Below the pieces are notes generated by a model, which worked only from the letters and a program-made list of their open reading frames with translations, was not told the DNA's origin and did no database searches. 38,394 bases of DNA from CAYGAW01 sp964347945 (GTDB taxonomy: Bacteria; Chloroflexota; Anaerolineae; UBA7937; B3-Chlor): assembly GCA_964347945.1 (NCBI GenBank), contig CAYGAW010000196.1, positions 1-38,394 on the forward strand, in the 5' to 3' direction. Positions 16,844 through 25,633 of the stretch are shown here, in pieces. Numbering within the stretch: the stretch's first letter is position 1; each line of letters begins with the position of its first letter. The position numbers and the translations under genes are program-made.

Positions 16844-16890
16844 GATGACGGGGTCTTGACACACGTGGATAACAGACGTGGAGCCCCATC
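16844..16890. terminator. Possible hairpin between convergent genes
   Basis: GGGG (16850-16853) can pair with CCCC (16884-16887), with CACGT (16862-16866) and ACGTG (16876-16880) inside, between the lipoprotein and ssb stop codons. There is no T-tract and the stem is interrupted, so this is weak. Confidence 0.3.
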
Positions 16891-16912
16891 GCAAGGCGCT
16901 CCAGGTAGCAAT

Positions 16913-17332
16913 CTAGAACGGTATCTCGTCCTCTGATTCCTCAGACGGCTGAGGCATTTCCGGCGGAAGCGGTTCCTCCCTCTCGGCCCTGGTGCCCAGG
17001 AACTTGACGGTAAGCGCGTTGAGTTCATAGGAGGCGCGAGCGACGCCGTCATTCCCGGTCCACACGCGAGGGCCGCCCGTCTCAGGGTCGGGTAGCAGGC
17101 GCCCTTCGACCAACACCTGCCTTCCCTTGCTCAGGTATTGATTGCAGGTCTCAGCCAATCTCCTCCACGCCGACACCCGGAACCAAGCTGTCTCCTCCCC
17201 TTGCTCTCCCTCGGGAGTGGTCCAACGCCGGTTGGTTGCCACGCTGAAACGGGTCACCGGCACGCCGCTGGGCGTATAGCGCATCTCGGGATCGTTCCCA
17301 AGATTGCCCACGATGGTTACCTTCTGGTACAT
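16913..17332 (-). CDS. ssb: Single-stranded DNA-binding protein
   Basis: Binds and protects single-stranded DNA in replication, recombination and repair, normally as a tetramer. The protein has 139 aa. The OB-fold begins MYQKVTIVGNLGNDPEMRYT and has the family segments VTRFSVATNR and TAWFRVSAW, then YLSKGRQVLVEGRL. After about residue 112 comes a short flexible tail ending in DEIPF, the acidic partner-binding tip of SSB proteins. The tail is brief (about 25 residues) compared with E. coli SSB. The ATG at 17332 is fixed by GAGGAGG 5 nt upstream; the frame is open 28 codons further. It has its own promoter and is not next to rpsF or rpsR, the common partners. Confidence 0.95.
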   Translation of the reverse strand: MYQKVTIVGNLGNDPEMRYTPSGVPVTRFSVATNRRWTTPEGEQGEETAWFRVSAWRRLAETCNQYLSKGRQVLVEGRLLPDPETGGPRVWTGNDGVARASYELNALTVKFLGTRAEREEPLPPEMPQPSEESEDEIPF

Positions 17333-17387
17333 TCTCTCCTCCTCAACCATATTCTGCCACGAAACACCAATCCCTACAAGCATGCTG

Positions 17388-17416
17388 AATATAGCACAGA
17401 CGGTCTTCCATTGCAA
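17388..17416 (-). promoter_or_regulatory. Predicted promoter of ssb
   Basis: Minus strand: TTGCAA (17411-17416), a 17-bp spacer and TATATT (17388-17393). It lies between the stop of the SpoIIM-like gene and ssb, so ssb can be transcribed separately. Confidence 0.6.
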
Positions 17417-17437
17417 GGCCCCACCTGCACCCTTGCG

Positions 17438-18076
17438 CTAGATCGCTCCCGACGCCAGGCGCGCCATTATCGTCACCTCCAGTGCTTCGTAGACAGCGGC
17501 GAGCGCCAGAACAAAGAGCACCAACAGGTAGAGGCGTGCGGACAGTTTCAAACCCGTGACATAACCCTGCGAGCGGTTTGCCGCTCCCACGCTGTCTGGC
17601 CAGAGAAAGGCCTTGCCCTGCACATAGACGGCCAGCATAGCGAGAATGTAGGCCTGCCCTTCCAGCAGCAGTGTCAGTGAGTGGGGGATCATCACCAAGG
17701 CGAGTTCAGTGTTCGTGGGAGCCAAGATCAACCCCCACAGGGCGGCTCTGTAAGCGCCGAGCAGGAGTCCACTGAAAGGGACGATCAGTGAAGGGAGGGT
17801 GATAGTAAGTAGACTCCCCACCGAGAGGTTGAACACAAAGGTCAGCACCGCCGCTGCAATCACGTTACCGCCAAGGTACGCCCCGCCCACTGCTGCCAAC
17901 GGACCTTCGGCAAAAGCGCCTTCAACCGCGCTCAGTAACTGCTCCTGCAATGCTGGATCGACAACAGCCACGTATGTCATCCCCAGAACCACCAGGCCAT
18001 AGTACGCGGCGTTCAAGACAAAGTAGGGTCTGCGATGGTCCGTGATTATCCCCCAGGCACCACGCAAACTATTCAT
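17438..18076 (-). CDS. Membrane protein resembling SpoIIM (DUF95) family
   Basis: Integral membrane protein of 212 aa with about five hydrophobic segments. The pattern resembles the SpoIIM/DUF95 family: an N-terminal helix, a long extracytoplasmic loop with AVGGAYLGGN, then TLPSLIVPFSGLLLGAYRAALWG and a conserved PHSLTLLLEGQ segment like the PHG-x-x-E region of SpoIIM. In this lineage such proteins are not tied to sporulation and no other sporulation gene is present here. The ATG at 18076 has GGGGG 8 nt upstream; an in-frame TTG five codons earlier would swallow that site. ssb follows after about 100 bp with its own promoter. The family call is tentative. Confidence 0.6.
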   Translation of the reverse strand: MNSLRGAWGIITDHRRPYFVLNAAYYGLVVLGMTYVAVVDPALQEQLLSAVEGAFAEGPLAAVGGAYLGGNVIAAAVLTFVFNLSVGSLLTITLPSLIVPFSGLLLGAYRAALWGLILAPTNTELALVMIPHSLTLLLEGQAYILAMLAVYVQGKAFLWPDSVGAANRSQGYVTGLKLSARLYLLVLFVLALAAVYEALEVTIMARLASGAI

Positions 18077-18272
18077 CAGCGATCCCCCCAATCTTGCGCA
18101 CGATACGCGGTCACCAAAACACGTCGCAGACCACCAGCTGTCCTGGAAGGTCCATTGTCCCTACCGCGAGTACCATTGCTGCGTGGAGTCGATCACGCCG
18201 ATCTCCCCTTGGCAATCCAGGCGGATTATATGACGCCTTGCCTATCATGCCAAGCCTGCGCAGCAGCCTTCC

Positions 18273-18301
18273 TTGCTACCCCTTCTCGCTCACACTATAA
18301 T
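18273..18301 (+). promoter_or_regulatory. Predicted promoter of the DUF169 gene
   Basis: TTGCTA (18273-18278), a 17-bp spacer and a perfect TATAAT (18296-18301). Initiation about 40 nt before the start codon. Confidence 0.7.
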
Positions 18302-18348
18302 GTCAGACGAGGATAACGGGGCCCGATTCCCGTAGGAGGCTAGACGGA

Positions 18349-19131
18349 ATGTACGATGGAGCAGAACAAGGCAGAACCTTGACTGAATTGTTGCGCTTGC
18401 AGACAAGGCCGCTGGCAGTCAAGCTGATGCGCACCGGGGACGAGTTCCCGAAGAGAGTACGCCGCCCCAGCAGACTCCTGAAGCACAAGGTCACCATCTG
18501 TCAAGGGATCACCATGGCGAGAAGGTACGGCTGGAGGGTAGGTCTGGTCGAGGATGACGTGTGCTGCGCTGCCGCGCTCGTTGTCTACGGCTGGGTGGAG
18601 AACGAGCCGACCGTGGACGAAGTGGCGGAGTTGATGCTCGCAGCTGAGTACGCCGAGAACGCCGCTGCTGCCAGGAAGCAGATCGAAGCGATCCCCAGGC
18701 TCGACAAAGGTGAATGCACAGGGCTGATCCTCTCGCCGCTGGAGCACACCACGTGGGAACCCGACTTGATTATGATCTACGCCAACCCTGGCCAGATGAT
18801 GCGTCTCGTTCAGGCCGCCACCTACCGTGACGGCAATCCCATCAACTCGTCGTTTGGGGGCAAGGCTGCTTCGTGTGCAGAGGGTATTGTCCGCACCCTT
18901 CAGCGCCAGGAGTGCCAGCTCGTGCTGCCCGGCGGCGGAGATCGCATCTTTGCCATGACCGCCGACGACGAACTGGCTTTCACGGCCCCGGCCGGCATGG
19001 CCGAGCAGCTAGTCGAGGGCTTGCAGGTCTCCGGCCGTAAGGTGGGCGTGTCATACCCCATTCCCTTCTATCAGGCCTTCGAGCCCAGATTCCCGCCCAC
19101 CTACAACAAGCTGTTTGAGAAGATCAGGTGA
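18349..19131 (+). CDS. DUF169 family protein
   Basis: A 260-aa cytoplasmic protein of the uncharacterised DUF169 family. Recognised features are the N-terminal TRPLAVKLM segment (about 20-28), the Cys-bearing patch TICQGITMARRYGW followed by EDDVCCAAALVVYGW (about 49-82), LDKGECTGLILSPLE (about 118-132), and SFGGKAASCAEGIV (about 167-180). Conserved cysteines in each block hint at metal or redox-cofactor binding, but no reaction is known for the family. No signal peptide or membrane segment. AGGAGG lies 9 nt before the ATG. It has a near-consensus promoter of its own and is convergent with deoB. Confidence 0.85.
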   Translation: MYDGAEQGRTLTELLRLQTRPLAVKLMRTGDEFPKRVRRPSRLLKHKVTICQGITMARRYGWRVGLVEDDVCCAAALVVYGWVENEPTVDEVAELMLAAEYAENAAAARKQIEAIPRLDKGECTGLILSPLEHTTWEPDLIMIYANPGQMMRLVQAATYRDGNPINSSFGGKAASCAEGIVRTLQRQECQLVLPGGGDRIFAMTADDELAFTAPAGMAEQLVEGLQVSGRKVGVSYPIPFYQAFEPRFPPTYNKLFEKIR

Positions 19132-19224
19132 CCCGGTAACTGTGAGAACCTGGCCCCCGTCTCCCAGCGGTGAGCATCGACACGGACTTATGTCAAATAC
19201 AGCGATTCTCGCCGATGGCCAGCC

Positions 19225-20409
19225 CTACCCCGGCCCCAAGATCTCTCGAGCGAAAGAGGTGCCGTTCTGCAACGGCTCTATGCCAAGCAACTCGGCCACT
19301 GTGGCGCCCACATCAGCGAACGTCTCGCGGGTCCCCAGGTCCACTGCTTCCTTCACCTGCGGCCCATAGACTAGCAGAGGCACATACTCCCGGGAGTGGT
19401 CAGTGCTGGGAGTGGTGGGATCGTTCCCGTGGTCGGCGACGATGAACAGCACATCTCTAGGCTGCATAGCCTCCATGATCTCCGGCAAACGGACATCGAA
19501 GCGTTCCAGCGCCTCAGCGTATCCCTCGGGATTGTTGCGATGCCCGAAGAGCATGTCATATTCAATGAGGTTAGCCAATATGAAGCCGGTGCTGTCACTC
19601 TGCAGTAGCCTGATCACCTCGTCGCAAGCCACAGCGTTGTCCACCGTGTGATGGCAGTCCGTGAGCCCTCGCGCGGCAAAGATGTCGTCTATCTTGCCTA
19701 CACCGATGACCTCCCATCCAGCCTCCACGAGTCGGTCCAGGAGGGTTGGCTCGGGCGGCGGCAAGGAGAAGTCTCTGCGATTGCCGGTGCGCGTGAAACT
19801 TCCGGGCTCGCCGATGAAGGGCCGGGCGATGACCCGCCCCACACCATGCTCGCCCGCCAGCATCTCCCGGGCGATGGAACAGATGCGGTATAGTTCATCT
19901 GGCGGTATGACCTCTTCGTGGGCAGCAACCTGGAACACGCTATCGGCCGACGTATAGACTATCGGGTAGCCCGTGCGCATGTGCTCCTCACCAAGTTCGT
20001 CAATGACCACCGTGCCTGAAATGGCCTTGTTGCCTAGAGTCTTCCGCCCAATGCGCCTCTCGTATTCCGCGATAAGCTCCAGGGGAAAGCCTTCGGGATA
20101 GGTAGGCAGGGGGTGTGAGGAGATGACGCCCGCCAACTCCCAGTGACCGAAGGTAGTGTCCTTGCCCGCCGAGGCCTCGGCTAGGCGTCCGTAGGCACCC
20201 AGTGTATCCTGCCGTGGCGGAACACCCTCTATCTCAGTGAGATTGCCCAGCCCCAAGCGCGCCATGTTAGGCAGGTTCAGGCCGCCGACTGCCTTGGCGG
20301 TATTGCCCACGGAATTGCTGCCTTCGTCCGCGTACTTGGCTGCATCAGGTAGTGCACCGATGCCCACTCCGTCCAGCACTATCACAGTCACCCTATCTAT
20401 CCCTTGCAT
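19225..20409 (-). CDS. deoB: Phosphopentomutase
   Basis: Interconverts ribose-1-phosphate (or deoxyribose-1-phosphate) and the 5-phosphates, joining nucleoside breakdown to the pentose phosphate pathway; an alkaline-phosphatase-superfamily enzyme with two Mn ions. The protein has 394 aa, the usual length. Asp13 in VLDGVGIG is a metal ligand. Thr85 in GKDTTFGHWE matches the phosphorylated Thr85 of the B. cereus enzyme. VADHGNDPT and STDHSREYVP give the remaining metal ligands; ANLIEYDMLFGHR is also typical. The residue after the Thr pair is Phe87. AGGGGG lies 6 nt before the ATG. Monocistronic with its own promoter; no nucleoside phosphorylase is in the window. Confidence 0.96.
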   Translation of the reverse strand: MQGIDRVTVIVLDGVGIGALPDAAKYADEGSNSVGNTAKAVGGLNLPNMARLGLGNLTEIEGVPPRQDTLGAYGRLAEASAGKDTTFGHWELAGVISSHPLPTYPEGFPLELIAEYERRIGRKTLGNKAISGTVVIDELGEEHMRTGYPIVYTSADSVFQVAAHEEVIPPDELYRICSIAREMLAGEHGVGRVIARPFIGEPGSFTRTGNRRDFSLPPPEPTLLDRLVEAGWEVIGVGKIDDIFAARGLTDCHHTVDNAVACDEVIRLLQSDSTGFILANLIEYDMLFGHRNNPEGYAEALERFDVRLPEIMEAMQPRDVLFIVADHGNDPTTPSTDHSREYVPLLVYGPQVKEAVDLGTRETFADVGATVAELLGIEPLQNGTSFAREILGPG

Positions 20410-20802
20410 TGCCTGCCCCCTTCACTTCTACTATAGCACGGCCCACTTCTTCCAGCAACGATGCTCAAGGGAGTACGAGGGATCAAAGAGCCCCCGCGGA
20501 TCTCGTCTTTCATGCCTAGTACAGCTGCGGATCATCACGGATGTCTCGCAGGAGTCTCCTTCCAAGGAGGGCTCCCTCATATGTCGTTGCCGTGCCAGGA
20601 AGAGTGTGCAGTGTGCAGACACCTGGGAATCCTCGTCGCCACACTTTGTCTGGGGACGCATGGCCGGTACGAATCTGGCAACAAATTGGCCAACTGGCTA
20701 ATGGCGAAATCCGCCAGGTGGCCGATGCGCATACTCAGCCATCCCGGTATACTTGATACAATCTGCTTACTCTCAGCGCCCACAGCTTCAGTGAGGGCAA
20801 TC
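20410..20802. other. Long intergenic stretch between deoB and the ABC exporter genes
   Basis: About 390 bp without a convincing gene. It holds the deoB promoter at its left end and, for the rightward transcript, a two-tier hairpin at 20688-20723 (GGCCA with TGGCC outside, TGGCG with CGCCA inside). TATACT (20748-20753) and TACAAT (20757-20762) are possible -10 elements for the exporter genes, but no convincing -35 accompanies them. Confidence 0.5.
20430..20458 (-). promoter_or_regulatory. Predicted promoter of deoB
   Basis: Minus strand: TTGCTG (20453-20458), a 17-bp spacer and TATAGT (20430-20435), just ahead of the deoB ribosome-binding site. Confidence 0.65.
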
Positions 20803-21612
20803 GTGATTCGACGTTGGTTCAGGCGAAATGGATTCGCACAGGAGGTAGCCAAGAGCAGCTACCGAAACGGCAACGAGCAGCTCATCGATGTACGGGGGGT
20901 GGTCAAGACGTATGAGACGGCCGCGGGGCCCTTCACCGCCTTGAAGGCCGTGGATCTGCAAGTGGATACCGGCGAGTTCGTAGCCGTCATTGGCAAGTCG
21001 GGCAGCGGCAAGTCCACACTCGTCAACATGATTGCGGGCATAGATCGACCGACCTCTGGTCAAGTGCTGGTGGGCGATGCCGCAGTACACACCCTGAGTG
21101 AAGGGCAGCTGGCGGAGTGGCGTGGTCGCAACGTCGGGGTCATCTTCCAATTCTTTCAATTGCTGCCAACGCTGACAGTGATAGAGAACGTGATGTTGCC
21201 CATGGACTTCTGCAATATGTATGCGCCACGCGAGCGACATGAGCGAGGGATGGATCTGCTCGAGCAGGTGGAGATGGCAGACCACGCGCACAAGCTGCCC
21301 TCAGCTGTCTCCGGAGGCGAGCAACAACGTGTCGCCATCGCTCGTGCCCTGGCAAACAACCCGCCCATCGTGTTGGCCGACGAGCCCACAGGCAATCTCG
21401 ATTCAAAGACGGCCGAAGGGGTCCTCCACCTCTTTGAGAAGCTGGTGGAGCAGGGCAAGACGATCCTGATGGTTACCCACGACAAGGATATTTCCAAGCG
21501 AGTCATGCGGACCATCATTTTGGCCGACGGTGAGATTGTCGACCAGGTGCTGAACAGCGGCACAGAGCAGCTGTCAATCACGCGGACGATGGAGAAAGCG
21601 CACCATGCCTAG
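20803..21612 (+). CDS. ABC transporter ATP-binding protein (MacB/LolD type)
   Basis: ATPase subunit of an exporter or mechanotransmission complex with the FtsX-like permease encoded next to it. The protein has 269 aa. Walker A GKSGSGKS is at 64-71, signature SGGEQQR at 170-176, Walker B VLADEPTGNLD with Glu194, and H-loop VTHD. The linker NLDSKTAEGV and the overall pattern fit the MacB/LolD/FtsE subgroup. The start is uncertain. GTG 20803 is chosen because GAGGG lies 5 nt upstream; family similarity begins about 25 residues later, and a strong GGAGG at 20841-20845 has no usable start codon after it. The stop overlaps the permease start by 8 bp, so translation is probably coupled. The cargo (lipid, lipoprotein or peptide) is unknown. 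Confidence 0.88.
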   Translation: MIRRWFRRNGFAQEVAKSSYRNGNEQLIDVRGVVKTYETAAGPFTALKAVDLQVDTGEFVAVIGKSGSGKSTLVNMIAGIDRPTSGQVLVGDAAVHTLSEGQLAEWRGRNVGVIFQFFQLLPTLTVIENVMLPMDFCNMYAPRERHERGMDLLEQVEMADHAHKLPSAVSGGEQQRVAIARALANNPPIVLADEPTGNLDSKTAEGVLHLFEKLVEQGKTILMVTHDKDISKRVMRTIILADGEIVDQVLNSGTEQLSITRTMEKAHHA

Positions 21613-23986
21613 TCCGCGTTGGCGCAAGGTGCTTCGCGATCTATGGGCGCACAAGACACGCACCGCCCTGGTTGTGCTCTCCACCGCCGTCGGCGTCTTC
21701 GCCGTGGGCATGATCGCCAACACACAGGTCATTCTGTCTCGTGATCTCGCCGAGGCCTACGCTGCAACTAATCCCGCCCACGCCATCCTGTACCTCCAGC
21801 CCTTTGACGAAAGGCTCGTTCGAACCGTGCGCAACATGCCTGAAGTTCAAGATGCGCAAGGAAGACGCAGCTACTGGGTCCGCCTCCAGACGGGCCCGCA
21901 TGAGTGGGTGAACTTCGAGCTTCAGGCCTTCGCCGACTACGATGACATCCGTATCAACACATTCCGGCCGGAGAGCGGTGCCTGGCCACCCCAACGACGC
22001 GAAGTCCTTCTGGAGCGCTCCTCCCTCAGTTCGACGAACTCGAGGGTGGGCGACACGGTGCTGATAGAGACGCCGAACGGCCAGAAACGCGAGGTGCGAA
22101 TCGCCGGGCTCGTGCACGACCTGGCCCAGGTCCCAACCGCCTTCTGGGGCGGGGCCAGCGGTTACGTCAGCTTCGAGACGCTTGAATGGCTCGGCGAGCA
22201 GAGGACGTACGACGAACTGTACATCACAGTCGCCAACAACGCCCTCGACAAGGACCACATCGGGCGTGTGACAGAGCAACTCAAACACAGACTGGAGAGA
22301 AGTGGATGGGCAGTCTATAGCACGGAGATCCCTGAGCCGACCGAACATTGGGCAGACGATGTAATCGAGGCCTTGCTCCTGCTTCTGGGCGCCCTTGGCT
22401 TCCTCTCCCTACTTTTGAGCGGATTCCTGGTCGTCAACATTATCACTGCTCTGCTGGCACAGCAGGTCCGGCAGATTGGCATCATGAAAGCCATTGGCGC
22501 CCGCCGCCCCCAGATTATGGCTATGTATCTAGTTACAGTTCTCACTTTCGGAATGCTGGCACTCCTGGTCGCGGTGCCGTTGGGGGCCTTGGGTGCGCGG
22601 GCCCTCATCGGCTACACCGCTGGTCTTATGAACTTCGACATCGTCACCTCGGGAATCCCTCCGCGAGTGATGGCACTGCAAGCCGTTATTGCCCTCTGCG
22701 TGCCGCTCCTAGCCGCGCTATACCCGGTGATCGGAGGCACCCGCATCACCTCACGCGAAGCGATGAGCGAGTATGGACTCGGGAAGGGCAGGTTTGGGGC
22801 GAGCTTCATTGATAGGGTACTCGAACGAGTGCGTGGGCTACGGCGCCCACTTCTGCTCTCTCTGCGCAATACCTTTCGTCGCAAAGGGCGCCTGGCCCTC
22901 ACACTGTCCACGCTTACTTTGGCAGGCGCTACCTTCATCGCGGTCTTCAGCGTGCGCGCTTCGCTGTTCGGCGAACTGGATGCCGTCATGGACGACTTGA
23001 ACTATGACGTCGAAGTGGACTTCAACCGATCCTATCGAGTCACGCAACTGGAGCGCGAGGCGCAGCGCGTGCCGGGAGTCGCCAGAGCCGAGGCGTGGGG
23101 CTTCGCCATCGCCAATCGACAACGGAGCGATGGTACAGAGAGCGAGAGCCTGCGCATACTGGCCGCTCCATCCACAATAGGAATGGTTCAACCTACCATC
23201 CAGAGGGGGCGATGGTTGCACCCAGAGGATCGGAGCGCCATTGTCGTTACCAGCGACTTCTTGCAAGCGGAGCCCGACCTCGATGTCGGGGACGAGATTG
23301 TGCTTAGACTCGGAAAAAGGCGGACCACCTGGCGCATCGTGGGTGTCGCAGGACGCATCGGGGTTCCTTTCGCGTACGCCAACTACCGTCACTTTGCGCG
23401 CGTGACGGGGAGCACGGGATATGCGGGCGTACTGGTACTACAGACCGACCGGCACGACCCAGCCTTCCAGGCTCAAGTTGCGAGGACGGTGGAGGAACGC
23501 TTCAAGCGCGTCGGGCTGCAGGTCGCCGCCACGATGACCAGCGGCCAAATCCGCGCCACCAACATATTTCAGTTCAATGTGCTATTCGCTTTCCTCCTGA
23601 TCATGGCCATCCTAGTCGCCGTGGTGGGCGGACTGGGTCTGATGGGCACAATGAGCCTCAACGTGTTCGAACGAATCCGCGAGATCGGCGTCATGCGCGC
23701 CATAGGGGCTTCGGATGGCGCCGTGCTGCAAGTTGTGATAGTAGAGAGCATCATCATTGGCCTCCTCAGCTGGGTCCTCGGCACCGTCCTCGCTCTGCCA
23801 CTCAGCAGAATCCTAAGCGACGCTGTCGGTTTGGCGTTCATACAGAAACCCTTGATGTTTACCTTCTCGCTAGGCGGTGTTGTCGTCTGGCTCATGGTGG
23901 CGATCGTCGTTGCCGCGCTGGCCAGCTTCCTGCCCGCCCGGAACGCCTCGCGACTCACAGTGCGTGAAGTGCTGGCATACGAGTAG
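21605..23986 (+). CDS. FtsX/MacB-family ABC transporter permease
   Basis: Membrane subunit of the ABC system begun by the preceding gene. The protein has 793 aa and is a duplicated FtsX-type permease. One membrane helix lies near residues 18-40 and an extracytoplasmic domain spans about 50-250. A first helix group lies at about 255-385, with the cytoplasmic coupling motif QIGIMKAIGARRP. A new N-terminal-like helix starts near 420 and a second extracytoplasmic domain spans about 450-650. The last helices (about 655-785) carry the matching EIGVMRAIGASDG. The two coupling motifs mark the two halves. This layout is that of LolC/E-like and other 'ABC3' permeases with both halves in one chain, so one chain per ATPase dimer is likely. 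Substrate unknown. Confidence 0.9.
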   Translation: MPSPRWRKVLRDLWAHKTRTALVVLSTAVGVFAVGMIANTQVILSRDLAEAYAATNPAHAILYLQPFDERLVRTVRNMPEVQDAQGRRSYWVRLQTGPHEWVNFELQAFADYDDIRINTFRPESGAWPPQRREVLLERSSLSSTNSRVGDTVLIETPNGQKREVRIAGLVHDLAQVPTAFWGGASGYVSFETLEWLGEQRTYDELYITVANNALDKDHIGRVTEQLKHRLERSGWAVYSTEIPEPTEHWADDVIEALLLLLGALGFLSLLLSGFLVVNIITALLAQQVRQIGIMKAIGARRPQIMAMYLVTVLTFGMLALLVAVPLGALGARALIGYTAGLMNFDIVTSGIPPRVMALQAVIALCVPLLAALYPVIGGTRITSREAMSEYGLGKGRFGASFIDRVLERVRGLRRPLLLSLRNTFRRKGRLALTLSTLTLAGATFIAVFSVRASLFGELDAVMDDLNYDVEVDFNRSYRVTQLEREAQRVPGVARAEAWGFAIANRQRSDGTESESLRILAAPSTIGMVQPTIQRGRWLHPEDRSAIVVTSDFLQAEPDLDVGDEIVLRLGKRRTTWRIVGVAGRIGVPFAYANYRHFARVTGSTGYAGVLVLQTDRHDPAFQAQVARTVEERFKRVGLQVAATMTSGQIRATNIFQFNVLFAFLLIMAILVAVVGGLGLMGTMSLNVFERIREIGVMRAIGASDGAVLQVVIVESIIIGLLSWVLGTVLALPLSRILSDAVGLAFIQKPLMFTFSLGGVVVWLMVAIVVAALASFLPARNASRLTVREVLAYE

Positions 23987-24289
23987 GGCTCCAGCGAGAC
24001 TGTTCTCGGCAGCACCACCCCCTTGTCCGTCAATACGGATAGGCTCTAATGTGCCAATAACGTTTGACTGACGAGCAACGCACGTGCCAGAACCCGGAGA
24101 AAGAGCGTGTGCCAGCCTCGCGGGCAGTCAATTCCCCACGTGGATAATGGAGTTTCAGGTGCCCTGCGACTCTTGCCGTCAGCCACGGCGTGTGATATAC
24201 TAGTGCTGATGCTGTCCAGCTCAGGTGATGATTCTGAGCAGATCCATCGATAGTCCACCAGCTACTGCGGGCCAAGAGGGTACAGGAAG
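23987..24289. other. Intergenic stretch before trpS
   Basis: About 300 bp containing the trpS promoter (24173-24201) and, in the leader, a 6-bp hairpin GCTCAG/CTGAGC (24219-24239, 9-nt loop). The conserved T-box sequence AGGGTGGNACCGCG is absent. Nothing else is recognised. Confidence 0.5.
24173..24201 (+). promoter_or_regulatory. Predicted promoter of trpS
   Basis: TTGCCG (24173-24178), a 17-bp spacer and TATACT (24196-24201). The leader would be about 80 nt. Confidence 0.6.
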
Positions 24290-25267
24290 ATGAAGAAAGG
24301 TAAGGTGTTCTCTGGCGCTCGTCCCACTGGCAGACAACACATAGGCAACTACCTGGGAGCCATCCGGAACTACGTGGCCCTGCAAGACGACTATGACTGT
24401 GTCTACTGCGTGGTCGATCTGCACGCCTTGACCACGCTGACAGACACCCAGGTACTGAAGACCAACACACGGGAGATGGTGCTGGACTGGCTGGCAGCAG
24501 GGATGGATCCCGAGAAGAGTATCATTTTCGTCCAATCCCATGTGCCCCAGGTCACCGAGCTGCACACTATACTCTCGATGGTCACTCCCATGGGTTGGCT
24601 GACCAGGTTGCCCACTTTCAAGGAGAAGGTTCGCCTACAGCCCGACAACGTGAACTACGGGCTGCTAGGATATCCGGTCCTGATGGCCGCAGACATCACG
24701 CTATACAAGGCAGACACAGTGCCCGTCGGCGAGGATCAGGCGCCGCACCTGGAATTCACACGGGAGATTGTGCGCCGATTCAACCACCATTTCGGACCTA
24801 CGCTCGTTGAGCCCCAGATCAAGCTGACACCTTTCCCTCGGGTGATGGGTGTGGATGGGGTCAACAAGATGAGCAAGTCCCTGGACAACCACATCGAGCT
24901 CGCATCCTCCCCTGAGGAGATCGAGAGGCGAGTCATGACCATGGTCACGGATCCCCAACGGCGATACCGCACGGACCCCGGCCGGCCTGAGGTCTGTAAC
25001 GTCTTCAGCTTCCACGGGTTTTTCTCGCCCCAGCAAATCGAGGAGATTGAAGGGCAGTGCCGCAACGCCGAGATTGGATGTGTGGAGTGCAAGAGAGTTC
25101 TGGCCCGCAACCTAGCTGCCAGTCTAGCGCCCTTTCGCGAGCAGCGTGCCAAACTGGCCGCTGATCCCAAGCTTGTATGGGACATCCTAGAAGACGGAGC
25201 CAGCAGGGCCAGAGCAGTGGCTGACGAGACAATGGCCGAAGTCAGGGCCAGAGTGGGCCTGCCTTAG
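24290..25267 (+). CDS. trpS: Tryptophanyl-tRNA synthetase
   Basis: Class Ic synthetase that charges tRNA-Trp with tryptophan using ATP; a cytoplasmic dimer. The protein has 325 aa, normal for bacteria. The first ATP motif is HIGN at 17-20 in GARPTGRQHIGNYLGA; the second is KMSKS at 193-197. Other family segments are VDLHALTT, the tryptophan-pocket region YPVLMAADITLYKAD and VGEDQAPHLEFTREI, and the anticodon-side helices at the end. GAGGG lies about 9 nt before the ATG. The leader has no T-box motif, the usual device for this gene in Firmicutes. It follows the exporter genes by 303 bp and has its own promoter. Confidence 0.97.
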   Translation: MKKGKVFSGARPTGRQHIGNYLGAIRNYVALQDDYDCVYCVVDLHALTTLTDTQVLKTNTREMVLDWLAAGMDPEKSIIFVQSHVPQVTELHTILSMVTPMGWLTRLPTFKEKVRLQPDNVNYGLLGYPVLMAADITLYKADTVPVGEDQAPHLEFTREIVRRFNHHFGPTLVEPQIKLTPFPRVMGVDGVNKMSKSLDNHIELASSPEEIERRVMTMVTDPQRRYRTDPGRPEVCNVFSFHGFFSPQQIEEIEGQCRNAEIGCVECKRVLARNLAASLAPFREQRAKLAADPKLVWDILEDGASRARAVADETMAEVRARVGLP

Positions 25268-25633
25268 CCGGCACAAGGGAGGCAGCGTCGCAAAACAGGA
25301 TCAGTGCTGCGCGTTGGTGTGCTACTTCAAGAAGAACCCGCTGCCCCTCACCGATTATAGTGACGCCACCGCATAAGCCCTGTCTGGGGCGCGCATTCGG
25401 GCCTGCGAAAGATCTGCAGCGGACAGATCACCACTGGTCGAGGCTTCTCCTACACACTCGTGCAGCTGTGGCCGTGCCCTGCTCTTCCCGACGTCTTGTT
25501 CGTCCCCGTGACACTCACCCTGTCATTCTTCCTCATATACAATGGAGAGGCTCCGTAGAGCCTCTCCTACCAATTCAAAACCACAGATGAATGCAGAAAC
25601 CGGTACTGTGCCTTCCCTAGGAATGCTGTTCAG
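25268..25633. other. Intergenic stretch between convergent trpS and small membrane-protein gene
   Basis: About 365 bp with no convincing gene. The one clear element is the perfect hairpin at 25544-25567, which is listed separately. Confidence 0.5.
25544..25567 (-). terminator. Hairpin with UNCG tetraloop, likely terminator of the rpoC-S1 operon
   Basis: A perfect 10-bp stem (GGAGAGGCTC with GAGCCTCTCC). Read on the minus strand the loop is C(UACG)G, the very stable UNCG class, and the following sequence is ATTGTATATGAGG. It lies about 67 bp past the stop of the last gene of the minus-strand operon. Confidence 0.6.

Noticed and set aside
17438..18076. Evidence of sporulation from the SpoIIM-like gene
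   Set aside because: The resemblance is to a wide membrane family found in non-spore-formers, and no other sporulation gene occurs in the window.
23987..24289. T-box riboswitch before trpS
   Set aside because: The conserved AGGGTGGNACCGCG antiterminator sequence and a terminator are absent; only a 6-bp hairpin is seen.
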